From NCBI GenBank assembly GCA_039105265.1, contig JAPFFF010000007.1, forward strand, positions 3,720,001 through 3,784,000: a stretch of 64,000 nucleotides of DNA, in the 5' to 3' direction. Under the pieces are notes generated by a model, which did not search any database, was not told the DNA's origin, and worked only from the letters and a program-made list of their open reading frames with translations. Positions 36,016 through 45,243 of this stretch are shown here, one piece after another; the stretch's first letter is position 1, and the number at the start of each line of letters is the position of its first letter. Origin of the DNA: Tritrichomonas musculus. Taxonomy: Eukaryota > Parabasalia > Tritrichomonadida > Tritrichomonadidae. The position numbers were made by a program, and so were the translations under genes.

Positions 36016-38610
36016 ATGACGTCAGATGTGGATGAACAATTAATAATGAATGAGGTGAAAAAGAAAGATTATCAAGATATGCTCATATTCATGTTCCAAA
36101 ATAGTAAATCAGAGCAAATAAAAACAATAATACACAATATTATTGAGTATCTCAAGAATCCTCGTAACTATATCAAAGACGTGAAAGAAAAGCTAAAAGA
36201 TATGCTTGATAAATATAACGCAAAGCCTAAAGGAAGTAAAAGACAAAAAAATGAATTAGCTAAAATACTTGATTCAAAAGCGAATTACTTTATTGATATA
36301 TCTGGCTTACTAAAAGATAAAGAAAAGCCTGTTATTCCACATATTGAGGAAGAGGAGGAGCCCGACTTGGAAGGCCACTATTTTAGAAACAGAATTAATA
36401 AAGACATTGAATCACTTAGTAATTTATTTACACTTGATAGTAATCATATTAATGCTTTACACTTATTTTATTGTATTGCTGATGACTCAAAAAGGTATCC
36501 GTTATTTAATAAAAAAGATACTACACAGATTCAATTACTTGTCGTATCATTAACTGAAAACATAGATTCACATAAAAACAATAAGATACCAGATGACATA
36601 AATAACCTAATGCAATTTGAGAAACAAAGAAGACAAACCAATATTGAAACAATGAGAAAGTTAGCTGAATCTAATCAAGAAGGTCAGCAATTATTAGATG
36701 CTTACAATAAATCTTCTACAATTGATGCTAACCAACTAGAAAGGTTTGGCTTATTAAATGAAGAGTTTACTGCTAAAAACCTTTATGGTTACTATAATAG
36801 GTCTATAAATCCTAAAGATGACTCCGATGTTAGAGTTAGGAATATCGCATTACAATTACATGATGCAATAAGAGAAACAAACATATTTGAAGAAACAACT
36901 GAACCTAAAAACAAAAAGCAACTCAAACAATTAATAAAGTACCTTAATGAAAATGGAGATAGAGAAATATTTTTTAATATGAATAGTGATATAGAAGAGC
37001 AAAGTGATATAGAAGAGCAAAGTGAATCTGCGCCACAGGCGAGTCTTTCAAAGAAAGCCGAACATTTGCAAAGCAAAGTTGTTAAAGACAATTATCATGC
37101 AATTGACGTAAATCTAGAAGATGATAGTGAATCTTTATCCGACTATAAAACAATGTCGAAGCGTGTTTTTAGCACACCAACCAAAGAATATCTTAGAAGA
37201 AACAAACCAATTGAAGCTGAAGATGACCACACCAACTTTTCAGAACTATTGAACTCAAATATTGAAACAACAAAAGGACCTGAAGTAAATGCTGCTGAAT
37301 TCTTAAATGAATATATGAAGTCTATCCCAACAGGTAAACGTGCTGGTAAAACATTTGAAGCATCACAAAAACGTATGAGCGACCTGTACATTTTCGAAAA
37401 CAAACAAAGTATTGATGTTAGTAAATATCGAGGGGAATTATTTGATATTCTTATTAACGGTAATTACCGTGTCAAGTTTTCACCTAAATGTGCTACAAGA
37501 GATGGAGCAGAAGCTTATTGCAAGAAAAGATTTGATAAAAATGGATATCCATTATATCGTTTAGTACCAGCTAGGCATGACACTAAAGACCCTCTCGGTA
37601 ATCCAATTTGTGATTTAAACGGTGATAGAGTTGAAGATATTGTTATTGTTGATACCCGTGGTAAGCCTGTTATTATTAATGGATATCGTCTTGTTAAAGC
37701 AGACCCTTATAAGAAATTATGGCAAACCGAACGTATTGCTGGTAAAACAAATGATTCATTCGAAGTATGGCTTAAGAATCTTATGGGAGCTAAACGAACA
37801 TGGGAATACACTCCAGAACAATGGAATGAAGGTAAGTTTAAACCTGAAATTGATAAGAAATTAGAAAAAGTAATAAACTCATATCAATCTGTTGGTTTAT
37901 CCAAACCCAAAATCAGTACCAAAATTACTGCAAGAGGTTTGTGGAGTTCTATATTTTCAAAAATATGGCAAACTGTTTTATACAATATATTTACTAATGA
38001 AGAATACAAAGATTTGGAACCATTAAAATGTATATTTAGTTATTTCAAAGTATGTACAGCCATATTTATTGCACGTTATGAATCTAAAGTGATGAAAGAC
38101 CATGAACGCAATGATTGGAGTGATTGGGTTAAATATAAGAAATTACATCCAAAATCCGTAAATGCTGAATTGGGTGTTATGATTCAAAAAGAATATAATG
38201 AAAGCATTAAAGCGACTATGCCAGTTGATGGAGAAATAAATAGTGATGGTGAAATATCAGGAGTATTACAAGAAATATTGGAGCAAACAAATGACCTCAT
38301 CTTTAAGACTGGTCTTGGATTCACAGAAGATAAGAAAGACCAATATGCACAGTTAGCTCAAGCTATAATTGAAAATAAAGTAAGTACAGCAACAAAGAAG
38401 CAATTACAAGACAAATTTGGTGAAAATATTGATGCTTGGATTGATTCACAAGTTGGTGGAAATTACACCACAATCAAAGGATTATATAAGGCTGCACATA
38501 AAGGTGCTGGTGATAAATCATATATTAGGTCACGAACTGTTGAAAAGCCAGCTACAGCTGAAATTGTTGAGGAACCTTCTGATGATGATGACGATGAAGA
38601 TGAAGCATAA
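36016..38610 (+). CDS. 864-aa conserved Polinton protein of unknown function (P3)
   Basis: Not recognised. Helical N-terminal half; a tandem duplication of SDIEEQ from two exact 18-base units (36985-37020); then a palindrome-rich stretch encoding PQASLSKKAEHLQSK. The conserved core runs from FDILINGNYRVKF (residue 476) through DLNGDRVEDIVIVD (from 533, EF-hand/FG-GAP-like) to INGYRLVKADPYKKLW (about 570). The C-terminal tail is acidic (PSDDDDDEDEA). Nearly identical to P4; shares the core with P1. The start lies 14 bases from the likely fibre start on the other strand. Confidence 0.78.
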   Translation: MTSDVDEQLIMNEVKKKDYQDMLIFMFQNSKSEQIKTIIHNIIEYLKNPRNYIKDVKEKLKDMLDKYNAKPKGSKRQKNELAKILDSKANYFIDISGLLKDKEKPVIPHIEEEEEPDLEGHYFRNRINKDIESLSNLFTLDSNHINALHLFYCIADDSKRYPLFNKKDTTQIQLLVVSLTENIDSHKNNKIPDDINNLMQFEKQRRQTNIETMRKLAESNQEGQQLLDAYNKSSTIDANQLERFGLLNEEFTAKNLYGYYNRSINPKDDSDVRVRNIALQLHDAIRETNIFEETTEPKNKKQLKQLIKYLNENGDREIFFNMNSDIEEQSDIEEQSESAPQASLSKKAEHLQSKVVKDNYHAIDVNLEDDSESLSDYKTMSKRVFSTPTKEYLRRNKPIEAEDDHTNFSELLNSNIETTKGPEVNAAEFLNEYMKSIPTGKRAGKTFEASQKRMSDLYIFENKQSIDVSKYRGELFDILINGNYRVKFSPKCATRDGAEAYCKKRFDKNGYPLYRLVPARHDTKDPLGNPICDLNGDRVEDIVIVDTRGKPVIINGYRLVKADPYKKLWQTERIAGKTNDSFEVWLKNLMGAKRTWEYTPEQWNEGKFKPEIDKKLEKVINSYQSVGLSKPKISTKITARGLWSSIFSKIWQTVLYNIFTNEEYKDLEPLKCIFSYFKVCTAIFIARYESKVMKDHERNDWSDWVKYKKLHPKSVNAELGVMIQKEYNESIKATMPVDGEINSDGEISGVLQEILEQTNDLIFKTGLGFTEDKKDQYAQLAQAIIENKVSTATKKQLQDKFGENIDAWIDSQVGGNYTTIKGLYKAAHKGAGDKSYIRSRTVEKPATAEIVEEPSDDDDDEDEA

Positions 38611-38642
38611 AAAAATTACTACCTACTTTATATCCTTGCTAA

Positions 38643-39638
38643 TTATTTTTTTGAACCTGGTAATTTGAATGTTGTTGTATGCGCCTTATTTGTTCCTGGA
38701 TTTACCTGTGACTGCATAGTAGGCCCAAGCTTCGCTTGCGACAAGAAATCATTTTTAGCTTCTGTTGGACTTGCAACCTTTTGATTCTTAGATGTATTAC
38801 GAGCTATACTAGATTTTTCAGGTTCTTGGTAAAAATATTTGAATTCAGTTATTGGTGATGGTAATACCTTCTTTGGGCGTATTTCATCGGGTATATCAAG
38901 TTTTTCATTATTATATTCAATATTTACTTTTGGGTCATATCCACTAAATAAGGAAGGCTCCCTAGGATGTGAATTATTTGTATTTACCTTTAAGATAGGG
39001 CTTGTGATATTTGATTTGAATACATTGAATACTGGAAAATGGTATTTCCAATCCTGAAATTCATATTTGAAACCTTTAATATCAGCATCTTCATTTTTAT
39101 TTCGCAATCGAACTTTCTGCCATTGGCTCATGAATGTTTCTTTTTCGAAACAGAGAAAGATAATTATTGGTACTGGCTTAACTGTGCAATCAACGTCTAC
39201 GCTCGAAGATAGTTGATAACAGAAATTATTTGTTTCTTTTACATCATATCTATAATCATAGTCTCCAATCAATAGTATATATGTTTTATTTAGGTCAGGA
39301 AATGATTTTTCAACAAATTGGATATCTGTATTACCAAAATTAGAAAAAAGGTCCACAGTTATTGTGAATAAACGTAATAGACTAGGATCGTTTGTATTAT
39401 TTATATTTCTCTCATCTTTGAAATCCACTTTTTTAGGTAAATTCAACGTTACTTCACTACCATTAATAAGTACAAATAATTCATGGTAATTACTACTTAA
39501 ATACAATAAGACTCTCCTATTTCTTTCAGAGATATATGAAAACAGTTGATGGTCCTTATTAATATTGATACAATTTGGATCTTGCAAATTAAGTTCTTGC
39601 AGTGCTGTGAATACCGATTTTTGGTTGCTGTTATTCAT
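38643..39638 (-). CDS. 331-aa protein of unknown function (P3)
   Basis: Begins MNNSNQKSVFTALQELNLQD. The middle is rich in hydrophobic strands (RRVLLYLSSNYHELFVLING, YILLIGDYDYRY, VPIIIFLCFE), suggesting a beta-rich fold. The C-terminal 90 residues are low-complexity and contain a CAAGC-TTC-GCTTG palindrome (38726-38738) within SQAKLGP. Type II only: P1 has an unrelated proline-rich gene here. A second capsid component is possible but not shown. Confidence 0.7.
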   Translation of the reverse strand: MNNSNQKSVFTALQELNLQDPNCININKDHQLFSYISERNRRVLLYLSSNYHELFVLINGSEVTLNLPKKVDFKDERNINNTNDPSLLRLFTITVDLFSNFGNTDIQFVEKSFPDLNKTYILLIGDYDYRYDVKETNNFCYQLSSSVDVDCTVKPVPIIIFLCFEKETFMSQWQKVRLRNKNEDADIKGFKYEFQDWKYHFPVFNVFKSNITSPILKVNTNNSHPREPSLFSGYDPKVNIEYNNEKLDIPDEIRPKKVLPSPITEFKYFYQEPEKSSIARNTSKNQKVASPTEAKNDFLSQAKLGPTMQSQVNPGTNKAHTTTFKLPGSKK

Positions 39639-39652
39639 TTTTTATTCAAAAA

Positions 39653-39681
39653 AAGCTATAGCTTAACAAGAACTCTGTTCT
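39653..39681. repeat. Palindromes AAGCTATAGCTT and AGAAC-TCT-GTTCT in spacer (P3)
   Basis: A perfect 12-base palindrome (39653-39664) is followed by AGAAC-TCT-GTTCT (39669-39681). The second lies in a roughly 33-base segment absent from the same spacer of P4 (near 57475), a presence/absence difference between otherwise near-identical copies. Confidence 0.8.
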
Positions 39682-39695
39682 CGAAAAGCTGGCAC

Positions 39696-40088
39696 TTAAT
39701 AAATAAGAAGGCAGCTCATGATAAATGCTGATGGTATGATTGAATTGCCATACAAATCGGTAAACCATATCTTGTAATCTCTCTTATTGCTACTGAAGAA
39801 TTCGTATTTTCGATATTTGGTTTGACGCTTATTAGCTAACATAATGAATGAATCACAATAGGCATCTAATTGAACTATATCTGAATGCACCATTAAATCA
39901 CCAACTAAAAAGTCTTTTACAATTGCTCCAACATATTGAATTACAATATATTTCTTGTTTCTGCTTGATACAAATTCAAGTGGCAACGTAAATTCTGTTG
40001 ATTGAGTGTGGAAATAACGTTTTGTTATGGGCTGTTTTACATTGTTTGTTGCAACATTCTTGATATTATTCATAAGCATTTTTTTCAT
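39696..40088 (-). CDS. Small conserved protein, candidate penton/minor capsid (P3)
   Basis: 130 aa with PITKRYFHTQS, KYIVIQYVGAIV, GDLMVHSDIV, FIMLANKRQTKYRKYE, IWFTDLYGNSIIPSAF and SCLLIY at the C-terminus. Short alternating strands point to a compact beta sandwich; the penton assignment is inferred. The P1 relative has the same core, so it is one of the best conserved small proteins between the two families. The start lies five bases downstream of the integrase stop on the same strand. Confidence 0.62.
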   Translation of the reverse strand: MKKMLMNNIKNVATNNVKQPITKRYFHTQSTEFTLPLEFVSSRNKKYIVIQYVGAIVKDFLVGDLMVHSDIVQLDAYCDSFIMLANKRQTKYRKYEFFSSNKRDYKIWFTDLYGNSIIPSAFIMSCLLIY

Positions 40089-40093
40089 AGAAA

Positions 40094-41449
40094 CTAAATG
40101 TTAAAATACTTAATGTAATCTTCATTTAAGTCTCCAAATGAATTACATATGAATTTCGTATATATAATAGGTACTTCAATAATAGCTTTTTCAGCATCAG
40201 TCATACGTTTCCTACCTTTACTATGCTTTTCTTGTGGTTCATCTTTTTTAACAGTCTGATATGGTTTTAATAACTTGCAGATTACATTTCCATTACGATA
40301 CTCTAGAAACTCAGCAATTTCATTAAATACTCTTCTACGCTTCTCATGCTTTTTTTGCGTTTTGCTTTTATCGAGATGAACTAATATAATATTACCTCTA
40401 TTATAAGATAACAACCCCTTAAAACGTTGTTTATCATTGATTTCCCGCAATTTCATTTGCATTTTCCTGATATATCTCCACTCCAAATCAGTATCGTTTT
40501 GCATTTGAGCTGGGGTATAATATATGTACTTCGTTGGTTTTACAAGATTCTTGTCATAAAAATCTGATGGGTCATAATCAAAATTCTTAAATCGAAGAGA
40601 ACTATGAGGGGTGTTATTATAGTAATCAACCATTTGTCTCATCAAATTATAATCACTTAATCTTCGCTCATCTAACCCAAAAGCATTTCTCAGAGTTCTT
40701 ATAACAGAATCAACATTTTTGTGAGCTAACGCATATGGAGAATCATTAATAATGAATCTTATAGGATAGAAATCGGTGATTGAATCTATTGTATTTTCCC
40801 AAAACTGGATGTCTTCAAATTGTAAATTGAGTAGCCTTTGGAAACGAGGTTTATAATAGTCGCTTTTTTTAAGCAGTTTTTTAAGAGTTTCCAGTTTGTG
40901 GTTCACGAGGATTTTCCTTAATATTTTATCAAACTCTTTTATCCTTGCTTCTTTAATTACAGCTTTCAAGTCAAATATCAAAGTAGTTTCTCCTGTTGAA
41001 AACCAAATGACAACACTATTATCTTTCATCTCTTTTAATCCAGGTTCTCCATCACATTTGATAGTTTTGAATAGAAATTGTGGATATCTTATTATAATTC
41101 GTTCAAGGGAAAACCATATATTTCCTTTATCCTTTACAGGTTCAACGATTAGGTATCTTGTATTTGTATTGATGAGAACCAAATATATTTTATTTTCTTT
41201 TGTCAAATCTCTAGTATAGTATTTGCTAAACATCAAATCTGCTTCCCAACAACCTGGTTCATTAGAGAAATTTGGTTTTGATAATTCTTTGCATGATTTC
41301 AACTTGAAGTCAGGAATAAATGGTTCTGTTTTGATATCACTTTTAAAGAAAGGTTGTATGTAATTATCAATGTATTTATACTTGGATTTGAAAGGATAAT
41401 TGAGTAAGGAGTTGTATTCTTTATCGTAGATTCTTACTGATTTAGTCAT
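40094..41449 (-). CDS. Retrovirus-type integrase (rve), type II (P3)
   Basis: 451 aa. Acidic motifs CWEADLMF and IKCDGEPGL, and an acidic residue in NVDSVIRTLRNAFG followed by YYNNTPHSSLR, define the rve core. Between the second and third motifs is about 80 extra residues relative to type I, including a helical lysine-rich stretch (EARIKEFDKIL). The C-terminal third has KKHEKRRRVFNEIAEF and a small beta domain (GNVICKLLKPYQ). It inserts element DNA into the genome. The gene lies between the penton-like and KilA-N genes, all on the minus strand. Confidence 0.93.
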   Translation of the reverse strand: MTKSVRIYDKEYNSLLNYPFKSKYKYIDNYIQPFFKSDIKTEPFIPDFKLKSCKELSKPNFSNEPGCWEADLMFSKYYTRDLTKENKIYLVLINTNTRYLIVEPVKDKGNIWFSLERIIIRYPQFLFKTIKCDGEPGLKEMKDNSVVIWFSTGETTLIFDLKAVIKEARIKEFDKILRKILVNHKLETLKKLLKKSDYYKPRFQRLLNLQFEDIQFWENTIDSITDFYPIRFIINDSPYALAHKNVDSVIRTLRNAFGLDERRLSDYNLMRQMVDYYNNTPHSSLRFKNFDYDPSDFYDKNLVKPTKYIYYTPAQMQNDTDLEWRYIRKMQMKLREINDKQRFKGLLSYNRGNIILVHLDKSKTQKKHEKRRRVFNEIAEFLEYRNGNVICKLLKPYQTVKKDEPQEKHSKGRKRMTDAEKAIIEVPIIYTKFICNSFGDLNEDYIKYFNI

Positions 41450-41466
41450 TTTTTTCCAAAAAAAGT

Positions 41467-41490
41467 ATTGATATACAAAAAAATATCAAT
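41467..41490. repeat. Hairpin ATTGATAT/ATATCAAT upstream of integrase (P3)
   Basis: Perfect eight-base arms (41467-41474 and 41483-41490) around an A-rich loop, in the spacer between the integrase start and the KilA-N stop. The same hairpin is present in P4. It could be a terminator or regulatory stem, but there is no direct evidence. Confidence 0.6.
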
Positions 41491-41498
41491 TACAGGTA

Positions 41499-41582
41499 AA
41501 TCATCACGTTTTTCATAAGATTTGGCGAGGGTCGGCAACTTTGTTGACTGGGGCAATGCCCCCGGAATTCCGACCGTCGATT
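41499..41582 (-). repeat. Relic of KilA-N coding sequence with palindromic insert (P3)
   Basis: Just past the KilA-N stop, 23 bases (41501-41523) exactly repeat an internal KilA-N segment (42088-42110), and the adjoining GGAATTCC palindrome and AAAATCGAC block follow in the same order. Between them are CAAC-TTT-GTTG (41536-41546) and GGGGC-AAT-GCCCC (41550-41562), enclosed by GGTCGG...CCGACC (41530-41575). It reads as a fragment of a second KilA-N copy carrying a palindromic insert. Confidence 0.7.
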
Positions 41583-42341
41583 TTATTGGCTCATACTATT
41601 AAAGTATTCTTCAATTAATGTATGGAGCTTATTGAGATGCTCTATTTTGATATCAACACAGTTACCACTATTGGAAACCTTATAATCATCTGTTCCAAAT
41701 GATGCTTTTATGATATTCTTAATGTTTAAATTTGGTGTCATACTAATAGGAAGGTCATCTTTGAAGTAAAATCTTTCGTTTTCATTATTATAATGGTTAA
41801 CAACTTTTCTCCAAGTACTCTTATGACGACGACACAAATGAAGCCTAGTGAAACCTTCTTTATTAATATCCTCTTTGTAAATCAAATAACGGTAATCATT
41901 CTTGTGATTTTCTGGAACTGCACGTGGTTTGAGTTCATCAATTTGTTGCTGATGTTGTTTGCGTTCACGTTCAAATTGGGAGTCTAAAAGTTTGGCAATA
42001 TAGATTGCATAAGTTGGTGATGCCCACATTGCGATATGATTGACAAGTAATCGGTGAACATAATAACCTCTCAAATTAATAGGAACATCATCACGTTTTT
42101 CATAAGATTTTTCTAACCTCGGAATTCCGAGGGTCGATTTTTGAGACTCAAATTCTTGTAATAACTCTTTTGTTGTCTGATTTTCAAACCAATGATAAGC
42201 TTGTTTGTTGGATTTACATGCAGTTATTATACTTTGCATTTGGTACATTTCATCTTTGATTGAATGTATGATGCGTAAATGTGCATTATATTGAATAAAT
42301 TCGTAGTCATCATTAATTCGTTCTACGTTTATTGAAGCCAT
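41583..42341 (-). CDS. KilA-N domain protein (P3)
   Basis: 252 aa. KilA-N core YYVHRLLVNHIAMWASPTYA with the preceding YNAHLRIIHSIKDEMYQMQS block. A coiled linker (SQFERERKQHQQQIDELKPR) leads to a C-terminal domain (RRHKSTWRKVVNHYNNENER). Probably DNA-binding. The loop before the core holds the perfect palindrome CCTCGGAATTCCGAGG (42117-42132). It lies between integrase and MCP in all type II elements, unlike P1. Nearly identical to the interrupted P2 copy; the P4 copy differs strongly in the middle. Confidence 0.88.
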   Translation of the reverse strand: MASINVERINDDYEFIQYNAHLRIIHSIKDEMYQMQSIITACKSNKQAYHWFENQTTKELLQEFESQKSTLGIPRLEKSYEKRDDVPINLRGYYVHRLLVNHIAMWASPTYAIYIAKLLDSQFERERKQHQQQIDELKPRAVPENHKNDYRYLIYKEDINKEGFTRLHLCRRHKSTWRKVVNHYNNENERFYFKDDLPISMTPNLNIKNIIKASFGTDDYKVSNSGNCVDIKIEHLNKLHTLIEEYFNSMSQ

Positions 42342-42396
42342 TTGTTCTGGAGATAAAAAATTATTTTAAAAATAGATTTGCAAAAAAATGTGGTCA

Positions 42397-42410
42397 CAGC
42401 AATTTTGCTG
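42397..42410. repeat. Palindrome CAGCAA-TT-TTGCTG between MCP and KilA-N (P3)
   Basis: Perfect six-base arms with a two-base loop; same core as in P2 and P4 at this spacer, but with different flanking bases. Confidence 0.78.
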
Positions 42411-42432
42411 CTACCGGTTTTCTCAAATCAAT

Positions 42433-44463
42433 TTACTCATTAACTTGACTGCCAGCTGGCGTTTCATCATCAACATATTCTAATCCATTCAAACTAAGTT
42501 TAAAGTATGTATCTCTTGTGAGCCATAATTGAGTTGGAGGTGGATGCACTGTACCTTCTTCGTTAACATTATAGTAAGTATCATTTGGACCTGTATATAT
42601 TGGTTGACCATTAACCTGAACTTGAATATTTCCAAATCCACCATCCAATCCATCGTAGCAATATCCTGCTGAAGCACGTTCTGTTTGAATATTGAAAACA
42701 AAGCTAGAAGCATCACTTAAAGTATTTCTATAACGAACTCCATTTGCATCATTCTTTGGCATTGTCATACTATCTTCAAATTCTTTTGTGCATTGTAATG
42801 TGATTCCATCAAGGTCTCCAGCAGTTAATTGATTTTCAAAGAATCTTGCACCAATTGTGCTAACATTTTCATCTGGGAAGTTCTTACCTCCAATATTGAG
42901 ATAACAATTTTGATATACTGGATTTTCGAAAACAGTGAGGTCATTATGATGTTTTGGAAACATAATTGACATTGTAGTAACATTAATTAATGGGATATTC
43001 AAAGTAGATTTGATACCATTTGCGGCAGGAGCGATTGGGAATGAATGGTAATCAACTTTTTGGGATGGAATTATAATTCCTTCACGAAGAATATTTTCAA
43101 TACCTCTGCGAGTAGATTCACAGACACCATATCCTTGCATATTTGATTTACATAATGTGATTGTCATTCTGTTTACAGTTAATGTAGCTTTCTGTGATGA
43201 ATATGTTTCATTGTGAAGTTGTGATTTAGCATCATGAATTGCTTGAAGAGTCTGTTTAGCAGAAACAATTGGTGTTTTAACAATTTGCCAAGCATAATAT
43301 CTTCCATTTTTGTCAGCATGATTTAATGGTGGTAATGTTACAGCAGGATTATGAACACATATTTCTTCATCAGTTGCACCTGGTTGTAATCCAAATTCTT
43401 CAAATTCTTCCTTTGTGTAACTGAAATTGAATTCCAAATCTGTAAGAATATCAGTGTAACCAGTACTTCCATCATCATTATCCCATTGTTCACCAATTCG
43501 ATATTGAATCTTATACTTGATAGGTGTTGGGGTTGGTTCAGGAGATGGGTCAGGTGTTGGAGATGGTGATGGGTCTGGTGTTGGAGATGGGTCTGGAGAT
43601 GGAGCACCAGGACCTGGAATTATAGCTTCATTACCAATTTGTGTAAATTGATGTTTCAAGTGACCGCGGGCCTTTATTTCTTTCAATCTTTCTAATTCTG
43701 CAGATGAGATACTATCATTATCTTCTAGATAAGCTTTTGTTTCAGCAACAGTATAAGGGTCTATAGCGGCCCAAACTAATCCTGCGGGTGATACTTGGAA
43801 ACGAATTGATAAATCACCTATGATACCATTAGGGAATAAATCGAATGCTTGTAATGCAAGTAAATCATCAAATGGAACGTTCAAATCAAATTCAACTTGG
43901 GATTTACCATTAGATTTGAATGAATTGAGGTTAACATAAGCACCAGCAACAGTTTGTGAATAATTTGAAACGTTTTCCCAAAGTGAATGTACAAAACGCC
44001 TACGTTTCTTCTCAGTCTCTGGTTTAACAGTGGAATACAAAAACCCTTCACGAATGCATTCATTTTGCTGATATCCAACGTTTACATTATTATGGAGAAT
44101 CTCCAAACGGTCAAACAATTGATTGGAAGATTTGAGCCCGACAAATAATTTGTAGAAGTTATTTGGGTCATCAATTTGTTGTAATTTTGCTAAATCAGTA
44201 TTGAGTTGTAAATCTAGTTTGATGTGAAAGGTGAGGAATCCTTTATCAACATCAGAAATGAAGTGGTCAGGATGTGTTAAACTGATTTGGGAATACTGTC
44301 CTTGATGAAATGGTGCAGGTTGGTCATGACAATCAACTGTTCTGAATGAAAATGAGCGTGTACCATCATTAGTGTTAATCATTTCACGCATCTTATTAAA
44401 AGTGTCAAGTACATTCCCAGCTTCGATTTTGTAATTATGTGCTCTTTCGTTGCGATACAACAT
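42433..44463 (-). CDS. Major capsid protein, double jelly roll (P3)
   Basis: 676 aa, nearly identical to P2 outside the proline-rich linker, which is four residues shorter. Capsid landmarks as in P1 (SFSFRTVDCHDQPAPF, FDRLEILHNNVNVGYQQNEC, FDLNVPFDDLLALQAFDLFP). It forms the capsid shell. It is divergent from the amphipathic-protein gene across 51 bases and preceded by TCATAA. The stop codon reads TAAA. Confidence 0.9.
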   Translation of the reverse strand: MLYRNERAHNYKIEAGNVLDTFNKMREMINTNDGTRSFSFRTVDCHDQPAPFHQGQYSQISLTHPDHFISDVDKGFLTFHIKLDLQLNTDLAKLQQIDDPNNFYKLFVGLKSSNQLFDRLEILHNNVNVGYQQNECIREGFLYSTVKPETEKKRRRFVHSLWENVSNYSQTVAGAYVNLNSFKSNGKSQVEFDLNVPFDDLLALQAFDLFPNGIIGDLSIRFQVSPAGLVWAAIDPYTVAETKAYLEDNDSISSAELERLKEIKARGHLKHQFTQIGNEAIIPGPGAPSPDPSPTPDPSPSPTPDPSPEPTPTPIKYKIQYRIGEQWDNDDGSTGYTDILTDLEFNFSYTKEEFEEFGLQPGATDEEICVHNPAVTLPPLNHADKNGRYYAWQIVKTPIVSAKQTLQAIHDAKSQLHNETYSSQKATLTVNRMTITLCKSNMQGYGVCESTRRGIENILREGIIIPSQKVDYHSFPIAPAANGIKSTLNIPLINVTTMSIMFPKHHNDLTVFENPVYQNCYLNIGGKNFPDENVSTIGARFFENQLTAGDLDGITLQCTKEFEDSMTMPKNDANGVRYRNTLSDASSFVFNIQTERASAGYCYDGLDGGFGNIQVQVNGQPIYTGPNDTYYNVNEEGTVHPPPTQLWLTRDTYFKLSLNGLEYVDDETPAGSQVNE

Positions 44464-44469
44464 TTATGA
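44464..44469 (-). promoter_or_regulatory. Initiator-like TCATAA before MCP start (P3)
   Basis: Minus-strand TCATAA abutting the ATG, same as in P1, P2 and P5; fits the trichomonad initiator TCA-Y-W. Confidence 0.6.
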
Positions 44470-44514
44470 TACAAAAAAAGTACTTATTACAGGACTTTTT
44501 TCATTATAAAAACA

Positions 44515-44769
44515 ATGGGTATCGGAATCTTCAAGAAAATGAAAAATGCTTTTAAATCAGTTGGCAATACAATTAAGAATGTTGCAACTAAAGTCGGTAA
44601 AGCGCTTCCTAAAGTTGTTGAAATTGGTAAAAGAGTTACCAGTGCGGTAAAGCCTGTTTTAGGTGATATACCTCTTATTGGAGACACTATAAGAGCAATT
44701 GACACAGGGTTGAATGTTGTCGATAGAGGAATGAGAATTGGTAAGAGCTTGATAAATGAAGTAGAATAA
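44515..44769 (+). CDS. Small amphipathic protein, candidate membrane-active virion protein (P3)
   Basis: 84 aa; differs from the P2 copy at one residue by eye (VATKVG versus VANKVG). Basic and hydrophobic residues alternate, with GDIPLIGDTIRAIDTGLNVV near the C-terminus. Proposed to act on membranes by analogy with adenovirus pVI; no direct evidence. It heads a run of small genes leading to the ATPase. Confidence 0.75.
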   Translation: MGIGIFKKMKNAFKSVGNTIKNVATKVGKALPKVVEIGKRVTSAVKPVLGDIPLIGDTIRAIDTGLNVVDRGMRIGKSLINEVE

Positions 44770-44795
44770 AAACAAAAAAATTTTTTTGAAAATAA

Positions 44796-45242
44796 ATGGA
44801 ATTGGAAGTAATTAACGAAATAACTGAAGAAACAAAAAACTTCAAATCCATCGAAGAATTTAATTTGTTCTACCAGAAGCACAAGGACGAGATGAATGGA
44901 CGCACCACACAGTACCTCAATAGAGTATATAAGATTATTACCCCCGATGGTGTTGAATATAGAATAACAAAAAAGAATTGTTCGAAAGAAGGAAATAAGA
45001 GAGTTGGGGGTGATATATTTCTAAAAAAAGTGTTTAAAAAGGAAGACCTAAAAGAGTTAGAACAAGATGTTATCAGAGCTGATATTGAAAGTGTAAAGGA
45101 TGAGATTAAGCAGATGATATCGCGCATTCATGCGAATGAGCTTCTAGCGAATCGTATTGAGCAATCAGAGAAAAAAATAATAGAACTAACATCAACTGTG
45201 AATCAGATAGCTAAATATATTAATACTATGAATAATATGTAG
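44796..45242 (+). CDS. 148-aa protein with conserved N-terminal block and coiled coil (P3)
   Basis: Identical to the P2 protein by eye: EEFNLFYQKHKDEMNGRTTQ, IITPDGVEYRITKKNC, then a coiled coil to the C-terminus. Function unknown. It follows the amphipathic-protein gene after 26 bases on the same strand and abuts the convergent 77-aa gene with one base between stop codons. Confidence 0.72.
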   Translation: MELEVINEITEETKNFKSIEEFNLFYQKHKDEMNGRTTQYLNRVYKIITPDGVEYRITKKNCSKEGNKRVGGDIFLKKVFKKEDLKELEQDVIRADIESVKDEIKQMISRIHANELLANRIEQSEKKIIELTSTVNQIAKYINTMNNM

Positions 45243-45243
45243 C

